Part shown: one piece after another, positions 8,222 to 17,407 of the stretch
Layout: each line of letters starts with the position of its first letter
Position numbering within the stretch: position 1 is the first letter of the stretch
DNA from: Sulfurimonas sp.
GTDB lineage: Bacteria > Campylobacterota > Campylobacteria > Campylobacterales > Sulfurimonadaceae
Length of the DNA: 64,000 nt
Assembly: GCA_028689055.1 (NCBI GenBank)
Contig: JAQTWZ010000002.1
Coordinates: 36,330-100,329, forward strand
Direction of reading: 5' to 3'
Notes under the pieces: model-generated
What the model saw: only the letters and a program-made list of their open reading frames with translations
Told to the model about the DNA's origin: nothing
Databases searched by the model: none
Translations under genes and position numbers: made by a program

Positions 8222-9239
8222 TGGTTTCTTGAACTTCCAAACCAAAACCGCCAAGTCCTACAAACTCTGCCTGTTTCATAGAAGTGATAAGGTTCATTTT
8301 TGAAACACCTAATGACTTAAGTATTTGCGCGCCTGTACCTATCTCTTTCATCGCTGCGTTATCTTGATGTGTGGTTTTGTTGATAAAAACCAACACACCG
8401 CTGTTTTGCTTGAGATATTCTATAGAGTGTACAAGATTATTGTATTTTTTTTGATTTAAAAGCAGTTCGATATCAGGGACTACATTGTGAACGCGGACAT
8501 TTGCCACTTCACCCGCTTTATAAAAAACGATAGCAGTATGTTCTATCTTGTCATGGTCGATAAAGGTATGTTTACTTACTTTTACTCCAAAAAACTCTAT
8601 CTCTTCTACATTTGTTTCATTGACAAGTCTCTCGTTTGCAAGTCGGTACTCTACGATATCAGAGATAAAAACAGTTTTGAGACCATGCTCTTCCCCGAAG
8701 ATATCCAAATCATCTCGTCTAGCCATCGTCCCATCTTCTTTGATGATCTCACAAATAACTCCGGCTTCACTCAGCCCTGCCAAACGACAGATATCGACAG
8801 AGCCTTCTGTATGCCCTGTTCGTACAAGCGTACCGCCGTCTTTGGCTATAAGAGGGAAAATATGTCCCGGTCTTACCAACTCATCTGCATGGCTTATAGG
8901 ATTAGCAAGAATCTTTATCGTGTCATCTCTCTCGCGTGCAGAGATACCGGTAAGTGCATTTTTTGCATCTACAGAGACAGTAAACGCAGTCTCATAAGAA
9001 GAGGTGTTGGAGTTTACCATCGGGTTTAACTGCAGTCTTTGTGCCGTTTTTTTGCTTAGTGCTACGCAGATAAGACCACGGGCATGTCTCGCCATAAAGT
9101 TTACATGTTCAGGTGTAGAAAACGCAGCTGCATAGACCAAATCCCCTTCGTTTTCTCTATCCTCATCATCAACCATGATGATCATCTTCCCTTTTTTTAT
9201 CTCTTCAATCGCTTCTAAAACTCTTTGTATCGGTGTCAT
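8211..9239 (-). CDS. ribBA: 3,4-dihydroxy-2-butanone-4-phosphate synthase with degenerate GTP cyclohydrolase II domain
   Basis: A 342-residue RibBA-type protein. The RibB half (about 1-205) is intact, with DDEDRENEGDL, HTEGSVDI and GVICEI and the acidic residues that bind ribulose 5-phosphate and Mg. The second half aligns with GTP cyclohydrolase II but the zinc site is gone: where family members read VRVHSECLTGD with three Cys nearby, this one reads VRVHNVVPDIELLL, and no cysteine is visible in the C-terminal domain. The protein should therefore make only dihydroxybutanone phosphate, and a separate RibA is expected elsewhere. A similar loss is known in Helicobacter and Campylobacter relatives. 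It is upstream of and overlaps apbE. Confidence 0.9.
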   Translation of the reverse strand: MTPIQRVLEAIEEIKKGKMIIMVDDEDRENEGDLVYAAAFSTPEHVNFMARHARGLICVALSKKTAQRLQLNPMVNSNTSSYETAFTVSVDAKNALTGISARERDDTIKILANPISHADELVRPGHIFPLIAKDGGTLVRTGHTEGSVDICRLAGLSEAGVICEIIKEDGTMARRDDLDIFGEEHGLKTVFISDIVEYRLANERLVNETNVEEIEFFGVKVSKHTFIDHDKIEHTAIVFYKAGEVANVRVHNVVPDIELLLNQKKYNNLVHSIEYLKQNSGVLVFINKTTHQDNAAMKEIGTGAQILKSLGVSKMNLITSMKQAEFVGLGGFGLEVQETIDI

Positions 9240-9332
9240 ATTTACTCTTTATATTTTATTGGAAAAAATTATATTAAAAAGTTAATTAAAAAGAGTTCAA
9301 ACTAAAGTTTTACAATTTTATCGCTACACACC

Positions 9333-9361
9333 TTGACAAGTAACACTATTTTGCCTATAAT
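9333..9361 (+). promoter_or_regulatory. Consensus promoter of the tRNA cluster
   Basis: TTGACA at 9333-9338 and TATAAT at 9356-9361 are separated by 17 bases, which is a perfect sigma-70 match. The first tRNA begins 40 bases after the -10 box. Strong consensus promoters are typical of stable RNA genes. Confidence 0.8.
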
Positions 9362-9400
9362 TTCGCTCCAACAAACATGGTAAGCAAGTTTGTTTGATGT

Positions 9401-9477
<77 letters not shown>

Positions 9478-9499
9478 ATTCTTTAATTTTTCAATATTT

Positions 9500-9574
9500 T
9501 GGGGTGTCGCCAAGCGGTAAGGCACTGGTTTTTGGTACCAGCATCCGGGGGTTCGAATCCCTCTACCCCATCCA
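9500..9574 (+). tRNA. tRNA-Gln (UUG)
   Basis: A 75-base cloverleaf: acceptor TGGGGTG pairs with TACCCCA, the D arm contains AGCGGTAAGGC, the anticodon loop TTTTGGT gives UUG, and the T loop is GTTCGAATC. CCA is encoded. It lies between two initiator tRNAs and probably shares their promoter. Confidence 0.94.
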
Positions 9575-9621
9575 CTCTAAATCTAATCCTTATCAGATTA
9601 TTTTTGTTGCTCCACACATGT

Positions 9622-9698
<77 letters not shown>

Positions 9699-9772
9699 AT
9701 TAAAAATTACTAAAGTACAAATCTAATCCTCTAATTCCAAGCAACACCCCTTTTATACGTTTTTAAAAAATT

Positions 9773-10561
9773 CTATCTCTTGAGGTTGTTGGTAGTTTGT
9801 AACATTTCATCACTTGTTGTGATAACTTTTGAGTTTGAATCGTATGCGCGTTGTCCTGTGATAAGGTCGGTGAGTTCAACAACTAATTCGACATTGCTTA
9901 ATTCCACAAAACCTTGTCTCAAAACGCCAAGACCATCAACCCCGGGAGTTCCTTCAACAGGTTGTCCTGAACTGTCTGTTTCTATATAAAGATTATCTCC
10001 CATTGAGTGAAGACCTGCCGGATTGATAAAGTTTGTTGTAGAAATTTGACCGATTTGTGTAGCCTGCGTTTGTCCTGCTTGCACAACCGATACCGTTCCA
10101 TCCGTACCGATGCTGACATTTGTAGCGTCAGGCGGGATAACAAGTTCTGGGACCATTTTATAGCCGTCACTGTTTACCATTGTACCGTTATCATCTATCT
10201 TAAACGCGCCGTTTCTTGAGTAAACTTCAGTTCCATCAGGAAGTTCCATCTTAAAAAAACCTTTTCCCGTGATAGCGATATCAAGTTCGTTGTCCGTCTG
10301 CTTGAGACTTCCCTCTGAAAATATTTTGTTGATAGCCGTTGGACGTACACCAAGACCTACTTCTATGCCGGTTGGACTTTTGGTTACATCACTTGTAGAA
10401 GTTCCTGCGTATTCCATCACGTGATACATAAGATCTGCAAACTCTGCGCGCGATTTTTTAAATCCGATAGTATTGACGTTGGCGATATTATTGGCCGTAG
10501 TATCTATTTGAGTCTGCATCCCGAGCATTCCGGTTGAAGCAGTATAGAGTGATTGCATCAT
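9773..10561 (-). CDS. flgG: Flagellar basal-body distal rod protein FlgG
   Basis: A 262-residue FlgG of standard length. The N-terminus SLYTASTGMLGMQTQIDTT and NNIANVNTIGFKKSRAEF is the conserved rod-protein helix, the middle carries ITGKGFFKM...YSRNGAF, and the C-terminus VELSNVELVVELTDLI closes the coiled-coil. It builds the distal rod spanning periplasm to outer membrane. The ribosome site AAAGGAT lies six bases before the ATG at 10561. It follows flgF by 25 bases and is transcribed from the same sigma-54 promoter. Confidence 0.96.
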   Translation of the reverse strand: MMQSLYTASTGMLGMQTQIDTTANNIANVNTIGFKKSRAEFADLMYHVMEYAGTSTSDVTKSPTGIEVGLGVRPTAINKIFSEGSLKQTDNELDIAITGKGFFKMELPDGTEVYSRNGAFKIDDNGTMVNSDGYKMVPELVIPPDATNVSIGTDGTVSVVQAGQTQATQIGQISTTNFINPAGLHSMGDNLYIETDSSGQPVEGTPGVDGLGVLRQGFVELSNVELVVELTDLITGQRAYDSNSKVITTSDEMLQTTNNLKR

Positions 10562-10586
10562 AAGTTATCCTTTGAAAATTTTATTT

Positions 10587-11408
10587 TTATGCGCGTTTAG
10601 CGAGTTTTTCAATCGCATCGCGGTTCATATCATTCATCTGTGTATCCATAGCTTTTTGATACATACCCACAAGACGGTTTGTCTCTATCATCTGCGTCAT
10701 CATTTTCACTGCGTTTACGTTACTTTTCTCTACAAAACCTTGCACAACAGCACCGTTTTTTTCAACACTTTGTGCCTGTTCGATATCATCATAAACATAA
10801 AGATTATCCCCTTCTTTTTTTATCATAGAGAGATTGTCCGGCTGTACTACAAAAAGTTTTGAAGCAAGTGCCATCGTAGCGGTATTGGGTACATTTTTAT
10901 ACATCTGACCGTCTTTATCAACTTCTATCACGGTATCTTCAACGTTAAACGCAATACTTTCATTGGATTGAAAATAGTCACTTGGAAGGACTTCATAGCC
11001 CTGCTTTGTAACAAGTTTCCCTTCATCGTTAAGAGAAAAAGAACCATCACGAGTGAGTCTCACTCCGTTTGGAGTTTTGACTGCAAAAAAGAGACCTTCT
11101 TTTGAAAGCGCAAAATCAAGAGGATTACTTGTCTTTTGCATACTGCCGACTGAATAATCAGTAAAACTATCCACAACCTGCGGTGCACGCGTCATAGCTC
11201 TATTGATATATTTTGCAGCATCTTCGGTGTGATTAGCATTTGGAAGCTCATCACGACTCTCTTTATAAAGGCGCATAAAGTCACCAATGACAAGATTGTC
11301 CTCTTTAAAACCGGCTGTATTGATATTTGCAAGGTTGTTCGAGATAGTGTCAAGACGGTTGAACTGAGTCACCATTCCTGCAGCTGAACTGTAATAGCCT
11401 GTTTGCAT
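10587..11408 (-). CDS. flgF: Flagellar proximal rod protein FlgF
   Basis: A 273-residue rod protein with the N-terminal SAAGMVTQFNRLDTISNNL and NINTAGFKEDN, and the C-terminal VEKSNVNAVKMMTQMIETN repeat typical of the rod/hook family. Its shorter, diverged middle and position before flgG mark it as FlgF (called FlgG2 in some Campylobacterota annotations). It forms part of the flagellar rod. A well-formed sigma-54 promoter sits about 35 bases upstream. Confidence 0.9.
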   Translation of the reverse strand: MQTGYYSSAAGMVTQFNRLDTISNNLANINTAGFKEDNLVIGDFMRLYKESRDELPNANHTEDAAKYINRAMTRAPQVVDSFTDYSVGSMQKTSNPLDFALSKEGLFFAVKTPNGVRLTRDGSFSLNDEGKLVTKQGYEVLPSDYFQSNESIAFNVEDTVIEVDKDGQMYKNVPNTATMALASKLFVVQPDNLSMIKKEGDNLYVYDDIEQAQSVEKNGAVVQGFVEKSNVNAVKMMTQMIETNRLVGMYQKAMDTQMNDMNRDAIEKLAKRA

Positions 11409-11442
11409 ATGTCATCCTTGTTTTGGATATTTTTTGTTAAAC

Positions 11443-11458
11443 AGCAAAGAGTGTTCCA
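11443..11458 (-). promoter_or_regulatory. Sigma-54 (RpoN) promoter of flgF-flgG
   Basis: On the minus strand the sequence is TGGAACACTCTTTGCT, with the essential GG and GC separated by exactly ten bases and the TTGCT -12 element intact. Middle flagellar genes of Campylobacterota are controlled by RpoN with FlgR/FlgS, so this matches expectation. Confidence 0.85.
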
Positions 11459-11525
11459 AAAAAACAAGTCCATTTTCAAATGATAAAAAAAATTAATAAA
11501 AAAGCTTAGTTTAATATCATCTGGG

Positions 11526-11531
11526 TATAAT
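11526..11531 (+). promoter_or_regulatory. -10 box upstream of rpoD
   Basis: TATAAT preceded by TGGG, 27 bases before the rpoD start. No convincing -35 is visible; Campylobacterota promoters often lack a strong one. Confidence 0.5.
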
Positions 11532-11557
11532 CCACTCTTCAAAAATCCTTAAAACCT

Positions 11558-13450
11558 ATGGAGCAACCTACATATATGACTGCAAAAGAACTCAATCAAG
11601 CCATAGAAAATTTTTTCACAAGTAAAAAATCGAAAGATTGTTCTACTTATGAATCTCTCATCGAACTTTTCGACAAACAACCGACATCCGCTCAGGCCAA
11701 AGTAATTCACAAACTTATCGTAAAACATAAAGCATGTTTATATACATCTTCTGAGCACGCAAAACTTCTCAACGATAGAGAAGCTGAAGCACAACGTGAT
11801 GCACAAAGAAAAATGATCGAAGATAATGATTCGGACAGTTTTGACATATTAAAAGAACATGAACTTCTTGAATGGTCGCGTTCAGATTCTCCCGTGCGTA
11901 TGTATCTTCGTGAAATGGGACAAATCCCTCTTCTAACAAAAGAAGAAGAGATCGAAATTTCAAAAACCATAGAACGCGGGGAAGGCATTATCATTGATGC
12001 CATTTGTTCTGTTCCTTATCTAATAGACTTTATTCTTGATTATAAAGATCCTCTTATCAACCGTGAAAGACGTGTTAAAGAGCTTTTCAAAAGCTTTGAA
12101 GACGACAATGAAAACGACGCTGATGACGAAGGTGATGATGAAAATGATGACGAAGGTGAAGAAAAAGAAGGGGGTGAAAAAAACCTTTCTGCAAAAGATA
12201 AAACAAGAGTAGAAAAAGTCTCTACAAGCTTTAAAGCACTTGAAAAAGCAAAAAAAGACTGGACAAAATCTACCGAAAAAGCACCAGAAGACCTTGAAGG
12301 TGCAGAGATTACAGAAGAGATAGTAAACTATTTCTTAAATCTTACCTTCAAAAAAAGTATCTTAAAAGAGAAACTTCTTGAACTTGGACCAACTTCTAAA
12401 CTTATAAATGAACTTGTAAAAGCAATGGAAACAGCGCTTAAAAGTGATGATGGTTATGATAAAGAACTCCGAAGACTTGAATATAAACTTCCTCTTTTTA
12501 ATGCAACACTCAAAGCAAATCACAAAGTTCTTGTTGCAAAGATTAGTGACTTAACCAAAGAAGATATCGCAAATATGGTGCCTGAAGCGACTATGGTCAG
12601 TACCTATATGGAAATCAAAAAACTTGTTCAAACCAAAGAAGCTTCAAAAAACAGCTTTGATATGGAGCCTGAAAAACTTGCAGACATCCTTGAGCAAATC
12701 AAACGCGGTAAAAATATCTCTGAGATATCCAAAACAAGAATGGCAAAATCAAACCTCAGACTTGTTGTCTCTATCGCAAAACGCTACACAAACAGAGGAC
12801 TTCCTTTCCTTGACCTTATACAAGAAGGGAACATCGGTCTTATGAAAGCCGTTGATAAGTTTGAATACCAAAAAGGATACAAGTTCTCTACTTATGCAAC
12901 ATGGTGGATTCGTCAAGCTATCTCTCGCGCTATCGCTGATCAGGCAAGAACGATTCGTATCCCGATACATATGATAGAGACGATCAACCGTATCAACAAA
13001 ATCATGCGTAAACACCTTCAAGAACACGGAAAAGAGCCGGATGTCGAGACAATCGCAGAAGAAGTCGGTCTCTCAGTTGAGAAAGTCAAAAATGTTATCA
13101 AAATCACAAAAGAACCTATCTCTCTTGAAGCTCCTATCGGAAGTGAAGAAGATGGTAGATTTGGTGACTTTATCGAAGATAAAACATCTGTTTCACCATC
13201 GGATGCTATCCTCAAAGATGATTTACGTGTACAAATCGAACACGTTTTGGAGCAACTCAACGAAAGAGAAAAAGCGGTAATCAAGCTGCGTTTTGGAATC
13301 ATGGATGATGAGAGTGATAGAACACTTGAAGAGATAGGAAAAGAGCTTAACGTAACACGTGAGCGCGTACGTCAAATCGAATCAAGCGCTATCAAAAAAC
13401 TTAAACATCCTAAAGTCGGACGCAAACTTAAAAATTATATAGAAGAATAA
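11558..13450 (+). CDS. rpoD: RNA polymerase primary sigma factor RpoD (sigma-70)
   Basis: A 630-residue primary sigma factor. Region 1.2 is seen in [21 protein letters not shown], region 2 in [20 protein letters not shown] and [20 protein letters not shown], region 3 in [15 protein letters not shown], and region 4 in [20 protein letters not shown]. Between regions 1.2 and 2 there is a very acidic stretch (about residues 180-215, nearly all D, E, N and G) inside the variable non-conserved insert. The ATG at 11558 lacks a good ribosome site; ATG 11576, with GGAG upstream, is a possible alternative. The following PAS-like gene starts one base after the stop, so the two are coupled. Confidence 0.97.
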   Translation: MEQPTYMTAKELNQAIENFFTSKKSKDCSTYESLIELFDKQPTSAQAKVIHKLIVKHKACLYTSSEHAKLLNDREAEAQRDAQRKMIEDNDSDSFDILKEHELLEWSRSDSPVRMYLREMGQIPLLTKEEEIEISKTIERGEGIIIDAICSVPYLIDFILDYKDPLINRERRVKELFKSFEDDNENDADDEGDDENDDEGEEKEGGEKNLSAKDKTRVEKVSTSFKALEKAKKDWTKSTEKAPEDLEGAEITEEIVNYFLNLTFKKSILKEKLLELGPTSKLINELVKAMETALKSDDGYDKELRRLEYKLPLFNATLKANHKVLVAKISDLTKEDIANMVPEATMVSTYMEIKKLVQTKEASKNSFDMEPEKLADILEQIKRGKNISEISKTRMAKSNLRLVVSIAKRYTNRGLPFLDLIQEGNIGLMKAVDKFEYQKGYKFSTYATWWIRQAISRAIADQARTIRIPIHMIETINRINKIMRKHLQEHGKEPDVETIAEEVGLSVEKVKNVIKITKEPISLEAPIGSEEDGRFGDFIEDKTSVSPSDAILKDDLRVQIEHVLEQLNEREKAVIKLRFGIMDDESDRTLEEIGKELNVTRERVRQIESSAIKKLKHPKVGRKLKNYIEE

Positions 13451-13451
13451 A

Positions 13452-14147
13452 ATGACATTTGAGCAACAGTGGATAGAGTATGACTACAACCCTTTTATAC
13501 TCTTTAACACCAATGGAAAAATAAACTCCCTCAATGCAGAAGCCCAATTTCTTTTGGGTTTTGCTTCTGTACATGAGCTCTTTGAGCTTGCGACTTCTTA
13601 TGCTAGTGTCAATTTTGGTTTTAAAACAAGTTTTATGGACATCGAGTTTGGAAGATACAAGTTTTTTGGTATCACCGTAGGTTATGAAGATGAAGAACAG
13701 ATAGGGCTCAAACTCTATCAAGCACCTGTTTTCAAAATAACAAATCCTAAGACAAACGATGGAGAGCTTACCAATATATATACGCTTATAGATTTGTGTA
13801 TCGCAACAAACTCTATCAATAGCAAGATTAATTTTGTCAAAGATTTTGACCCGACAATACCGAGTGTTTTACTCAATTCCAATAAAATTATCAAAATTCT
13901 CAATAAGATGTATGATTGTTTTAAAGAAAACGAGAAGATTTTTACAAAAGTTTATTACAGAATTGGTGAGCATATAAAGTTTGAAGGAAAGAAATATAGT
14001 ATATTTTCTATAGAAATTACTTCAAGCATACTCAATAAAAGTAAACTCCAAGAACTCAAACACTTTGTTGAAGAGAGCGGTTATTATATCGAAGTACAAA
14101 ACGCAGTCACAATCAATATTCCTATGATCATGAGCAAAGAGATTTAA
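13452..14147 (+). CDS. PAS-like domain protein coupled to rpoD
   Basis: A 231-residue cytoplasmic protein without a recognised catalytic domain. The N-terminal part (WIEYDYNPFILFNTNGKINSLNAEAQFLLG) looks like the start of a PAS fold. The rest (about residues 100-231) weakly recalls a histidine-kinase phosphoacceptor/ATPase remnant, for example NSNKIIKILNKMYDCFKEN, but no H box or N/G boxes are present. It starts one base after the rpoD stop, so expression is tied to the sigma factor. A regulatory or sensor role is only inferred. Its stop overlaps, tail to tail, the stop of the membrane protein on the other strand. Confidence 0.55.
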   Translation: MTFEQQWIEYDYNPFILFNTNGKINSLNAEAQFLLGFASVHELFELATSYASVNFGFKTSFMDIEFGRYKFFGITVGYEDEEQIGLKLYQAPVFKITNPKTNDGELTNIYTLIDLCIATNSINSKINFVKDFDPTIPSVLLNSNKIIKILNKMYDCFKENEKIFTKVYYRIGEHIKFEGKKYSIFSIEITSSILNKSKLQELKHFVEESGYYIEVQNAVTINIPMIMSKEI

Positions 14148-14653
14148 CTTAAAATCTCTTTCGCACTCAAATATCCTATAATCATCCCCGGTAATAAAGA
14201 ACCAAGATAGACCGGCACATCTAAAACATTATTATTTTTAAGCGCAATAAATCCAAGTACCAAAAAAACATAAGGCACAAGCCGAAACGCAGAAACACTG
14301 CCTCTGGCTCCATATTTTGCACTGCTTAGTGAAAATGTTTTTATCTTTTTCTTTTCTTCTTTTACTATTTCTCGCAGGTCAAGTTCTTCATAAGGCGCTT
14401 CATTAAGAGGTGTCTCGTCATAGAGCTCATGTGGGTCTTCTATCTCATCTAGCAAATCTCTTTTTTCTTCTATCTGATTGTTATCTATCTGCGTTTGGAT
14501 CATCTTTTTGTATGCGAACATAGAACCAAACATAATAAACGCAGCGCTCATGAAGGCAACTTGCAGATTGATATAAAACTCAAAAGATATCAGATTTGTA
14601 AGCAGTATCAGGAGTTCGGATATCCCAAGAAAACTAATAGCTTTTTTCACCAT
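14144..14653 (-). CDS. Predicted inner-membrane protein of unknown function
   Basis: A protein of about 169 residues that I do not recognise. Two helices near the N-terminus ([18 protein letters not shown] and VAFMSAAFIMFGSMF) are followed by a long acidic and basic cytoplasmic segment (about 50-110, rich in E, D and K) and two C-terminal helices ending GMIIGYLSAKEILS. ATG 14653 is chosen, with GAGG just upstream; longer in-frame starts exist. It overlaps the end of the AtpZ-like gene and is probably the last gene of the hemL operon. The stop overlaps that of the convergent PAS-like gene by three bases. Confidence 0.6.
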   Translation of the reverse strand: MVKKAISFLGISELLILLTNLISFEFYINLQVAFMSAAFIMFGSMFAYKKMIQTQIDNNQIEEKRDLLDEIEDPHELYDETPLNEAPYEELDLREIVKEEKKKIKTFSLSSAKYGARGSVSAFRLVPYVFLVLGFIALKNNNVLDVPVYLGSLLPGMIIGYLSAKEILS

Positions 14654-14954
14654 AGTCCTCATCGTCATCATTATCTTCGAGCTGTTTTTTCATCGCGTAA
14701 CGAGGCTCTTTTGCCAACTCTTGCATCGCTTTGTATTGTTTTGAATAGGCTTTGTAAACATTTAAAATGGCAGCCGCAATACCGATAAAAACACCGACCC
14801 ATAAAAGCCAGCCTATCCCCGTAAGGTTACGAAGCAAAAAACCTATTCCCACACCCATGAGAACAGCGACAACCATAGAAATCCCCAAAGAAAGGCTATC
14901 AGCTGCTTCGATGATAGGTTTTATTCTCGGTTTTTTTTCTTCTTGTTCAGCCAT
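14634..14954 (-). CDS. AtpZ/AtpI-family membrane protein
   Basis: A 106-residue protein started at ATG 14954 behind AAGGAG. Two membrane helices ([19 protein letters not shown] and [20 protein letters not shown]) joined by a short NLTGIG turn are typical of the AtpZ/AtpI family, which helps assemble the ATP synthase c-ring or supplies Mg/Ca near it. The N-terminus is basic and the C-terminus ends in a run of acidic residues (DNDDDED). No atp genes are adjacent, so the assignment to ATP synthase is from family knowledge. Its start lies inside the 3' end of hemL. Confidence 0.65.
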   Translation of the reverse strand: MAEQEEKKPRIKPIIEAADSLSLGISMVVAVLMGVGIGFLLRNLTGIGWLLWVGVFIGIAAAILNVYKAYSKQYKAMQELAKEPRYAMKKQLEDNDDDEDYGEKSY

Positions 14955-16239
14955 TTGTGATCTCCTTAAATACTTTTTCACTCGCTTTGATGGTATCTTC
15001 TATCATCGCGTCGGTTGTAGCCGTAGAGATAAAACCTGTCTCATAAAGTGAACAAGCAAAATAAAAACCTTCATGAAGCATTTTTGAGTGAAACTTTGCA
15101 AAAAGCTCTGCATCGGAATTGCATGCATCAGCGAAGTTTTTGACCGGTTGTTCGTTGAAGAAAAAGCCAAACATACTGCCTCGCACATCTATTTGCATCG
15201 TAATACCGCAAGCCTTTGCAGCAGCTTGCATCCCTTCTACAAGTCTTCTTCCCCGTGCTTCAAGAACTGCCATAACTCTTGCGTTTTCTCTGAGTTTTGT
15301 CAGTGCCGCAAGACCTGCCGCCATTGCTACAGGATTGCCGCTGAGTGTCCCTGCTTGATACACTGGACCCTCAGGTGAGAGCATCGACATAATCTCTTTT
15401 CTTGCGCCAAAAGCACCGACAGGCATACCGCCGCCGATAACTTTTCCAAGCGTCACTATATCAGGTTTTGTGCCTGTAATAGACTCAGCACCGTTTATAG
15501 AAGCACGAAAACCGCTCATGACTTCATCAAAAATAAGAAGTGTGCCGTGTGCATCACAAAGTTTTCTAAGCTCCGCCAAAAACTCTTTATCAGCAGGAAC
15601 AAGTCCCATATTTCCGGCAATAGGCTCGATAATAACACAGGCAATATCTTTTGAGTCCGCAAAACATTTTTTGACACTCTCTATATTGTTATACTCTGCT
15701 AGAAGTGTATGTTTTGTAAAATCAGCCGGAACACCCGGAGAACTTGGATTGCCAAATGTTGCGGCACCGCTTCCTGCTTGCACTAAAAGCGCATCACTGT
15801 GTCCGTGGTAACAACCCGTAAACTTCACAATATCATCACGTCCAGTATAGCCACGGGCAAGACGGATAGCGCTCATGACGGCTTCCGTTCCACTGCTTAC
15901 AAAACGTACTTTTTCTATAGAATCGAAAAAAGAAATGACCAATTTTGCAAGCTGCGTTTCTGCTTCTGTTGGAGCTCCGAAACTTAGACCGTGTTTCACT
16001 GCGTTTATGACTGCGTTTTCTATACTTTCATCCCTGTGACCAAAGATTAGCGGTCCCCAACTTTGCACAAAATCCACATATTTGTTGCCATCAATATCTG
16101 TAAGATATGCGCCCTCACCTTCAGCGATAAAAAGAGGCGTGCCTCCTACGCTTTTAAATGCTCTTACAGGAGAGTTTACTCCGCCTGGAATCAAGCTCTG
16201 TGCTTCTTCAAATGCTTTTATTGACGCTTCTGTACTCAT
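14947..16239 (-). CDS. hemL: Glutamate-1-semialdehyde 2,1-aminomutase HemL
   Basis: A 430-residue PLP enzyme of normal length. It has [15 protein letters not shown] at the start, [20 protein letters not shown] and the PLP lysine in [16 protein letters not shown]. It converts glutamate-1-semialdehyde to 5-aminolevulinate in the C5 heme pathway; hemA and hemC, the neighbouring steps, lie at 50-55 kb in this window. It overlaps the start of the AtpZ-like gene by eight bases. Its upstream region is shared with the divergent tonB-like gene. Confidence 0.97.
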   Translation of the reverse strand: MSTEASIKAFEEAQSLIPGGVNSPVRAFKSVGGTPLFIAEGEGAYLTDIDGNKYVDFVQSWGPLIFGHRDESIENAVINAVKHGLSFGAPTEAETQLAKLVISFFDSIEKVRFVSSGTEAVMSAIRLARGYTGRDDIVKFTGCYHGHSDALLVQAGSGAATFGNPSSPGVPADFTKHTLLAEYNNIESVKKCFADSKDIACVIIEPIAGNMGLVPADKEFLAELRKLCDAHGTLLIFDEVMSGFRASINGAESITGTKPDIVTLGKVIGGGMPVGAFGARKEIMSMLSPEGPVYQAGTLSGNPVAMAAGLAALTKLRENARVMAVLEARGRRLVEGMQAAAKACGITMQIDVRGSMFGFFFNEQPVKNFADACNSDAELFAKFHSKMLHEGFYFACSLYETGFISTATTDAMIEDTIKASEKVFKEITNG

Positions 16240-16297
16240 GATTAAACCTTCTAAATATTTTTATTATTATAGCAAAGTAGGATTAATTTTTATTGGC

Positions 16298-16303
16298 TAT
16301 AAT
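16298..16303 (+). promoter_or_regulatory. -10 box upstream of the tonB-like gene
   Basis: TATAAT at 16298-16303 lies 28 bases before the chosen TTG start and would place the transcript start near 16310. This supports starting translation downstream of it rather than inside hemL. Confidence 0.5.
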
Positions 16304-16330
16304 TCCGAAAATATATACTTTGGAAAATAC

Positions 16331-17221
16331 TTGAGCAGATCCTCCTTCGCACTTTTTGTTGCACTCCTTATCCATCTTGTTTTACTGCTTCTTTTTTGGA
16401 TTTTGGGAATGACTGCTGTAAACATGAAAAAAGAGCAGCCAAAAGAGGAAGAAAAAAAGATAAAAATCTCTCTCAAAGAGATGCCAAAGAAGCACACAGA
16501 ATCAGGGCTTCCAAAGACTCAGCCGATACAAGAGCCGATGCCTATCGCGCCACCAATGCCAAAAGGCTCTCAGCTCAAAGAAGTCTCGCAACAAACACCT
16601 GTAAAATATGAACCAAAACAACAAGCAAAACAGCCAAAACTCAATAAAGAACTAAAACCAAATAAAGAAAAACCCGTAGAACAGCCAAAAACAGAACCTC
16701 TTCCGCCTGAAAAACCTTATATTCCTCTTGAAGAGATCCAGCCAAAAAAAGAGACACCAAAAAAAGAAAAAAAGAAAGAAGAGTCTCTCTTTGATATCCT
16801 CTCTCAAGATAAATCCGCGCAAGAAGAACCAAAAAAAGAGACAAAAACGGCTTCAGGAGGTAATATATTCCAAAACATCCAAGAGCTCTACGGAGATGAA
16901 TTTGGCAAGATGACTCCAGGACAACAGCAATATCTCATAGACAATCAAGAAGTCATGAGACGCATAACGCAACAAGTCCTAACCCGTGTAGCACGCGTAA
17001 ATATCAAAGAAAATTTTAATGTCAACAAAACAAATATCATTGAGTTTTATCTGCATCCAAACGGAGATATGACGGATTTCAGATTTATCAAAAAAACAGG
17101 TTATTATGTACTTGATGACACAACAAAAGAGACGATAGAATATGCGTACAGCAGATATCCGAGACCTAAAGAGAAGATTCTTATACGCTACAATGTTTTT
17201 TACAACCTCGCGGCTTATTAA
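16331..17221 (+). CDS. TonB-family energy-transducing protein
   Basis: A 296-residue protein started at TTG 16331, which gives an N-terminal signal anchor (SFALFVALLIHLVLLLLFWI). Residues from about 40 to 170 are dominated by Pro, Lys, Glu and Gln, the periplasm-spanning linker of TonB proteins. The C-terminal domain (about 190-296) contains FYLHPNGDMTDFRFIKKTG and EYAYSRYPRPKE, the TonB fold that contacts outer-membrane receptors; it follows the ITQQVLTRVARVNI helix. No exbB/exbD or receptor gene is adjacent. It couples proton motive force to outer-membrane uptake; a TolA-like role is the main alternative. Confidence 0.75.
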   Translation: MSRSSFALFVALLIHLVLLLLFWILGMTAVNMKKEQPKEEEKKIKISLKEMPKKHTESGLPKTQPIQEPMPIAPPMPKGSQLKEVSQQTPVKYEPKQQAKQPKLNKELKPNKEKPVEQPKTEPLPPEKPYIPLEEIQPKKETPKKEKKKEESLFDILSQDKSAQEEPKKETKTASGGNIFQNIQELYGDEFGKMTPGQQQYLIDNQEVMRRITQQVLTRVARVNIKENFNVNKTNIIEFYLHPNGDMTDFRFIKKTGYYVLDDTTKETIEYAYSRYPRPKEKILIRYNVFYNLAAY

Positions 17222-17227
17222 CTAATA

Positions 17228-17404
17228 TTACATACCCAAACGAACAAGTCCGTTTGGGCAGGAGGGACTCAAGTCCCTTCCAACCCCCTAAAGCTTCGAA
17301 AAACTATGTTTTTCGAGAATTACAAGGTGTTTTAGACACTTCATGTAAAAATGCGTCAGGTCAGCAACTAATAATTTCATACCCAAACGAACAAGTCCGT
17401 TTGA
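17228..17404. repeat. Structured intergenic repeat, copy 2 with extra partial unit
   Basis: Hairpin 1 is CCCAAACG (17235-17242) with CGTTTGGG (17251-17258), hairpin 2 is GGGACT (17264) with AGTCCC (17272), and the 83-base core at 17281-17363 matches copy 1 at 7218-7300 with about six changes. A second copy of the hairpin 1 unit (CATACCCAAACGAACAAGTC and what follows) recurs at 17378-17404. Like copy 1 it lies between convergent genes, here the tonB-like gene and the CitE-like gene. Confidence 0.75.
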
Positions 17405-17407
17405 GTG

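Noticed and set aside
9240..9330. Possible FMN riboswitch upstream of ribBA.
   Set aside because: The interval is short and AT-rich and shows none of the conserved RFN-element bases or multi-stem layout.
16082..16330. Extension of the tonB-like gene upstream to an ATG at 16082.
   Set aside because: It would run antisense through hemL, and a -10 box plus TTG start with signal anchor lie at 16298-16331.
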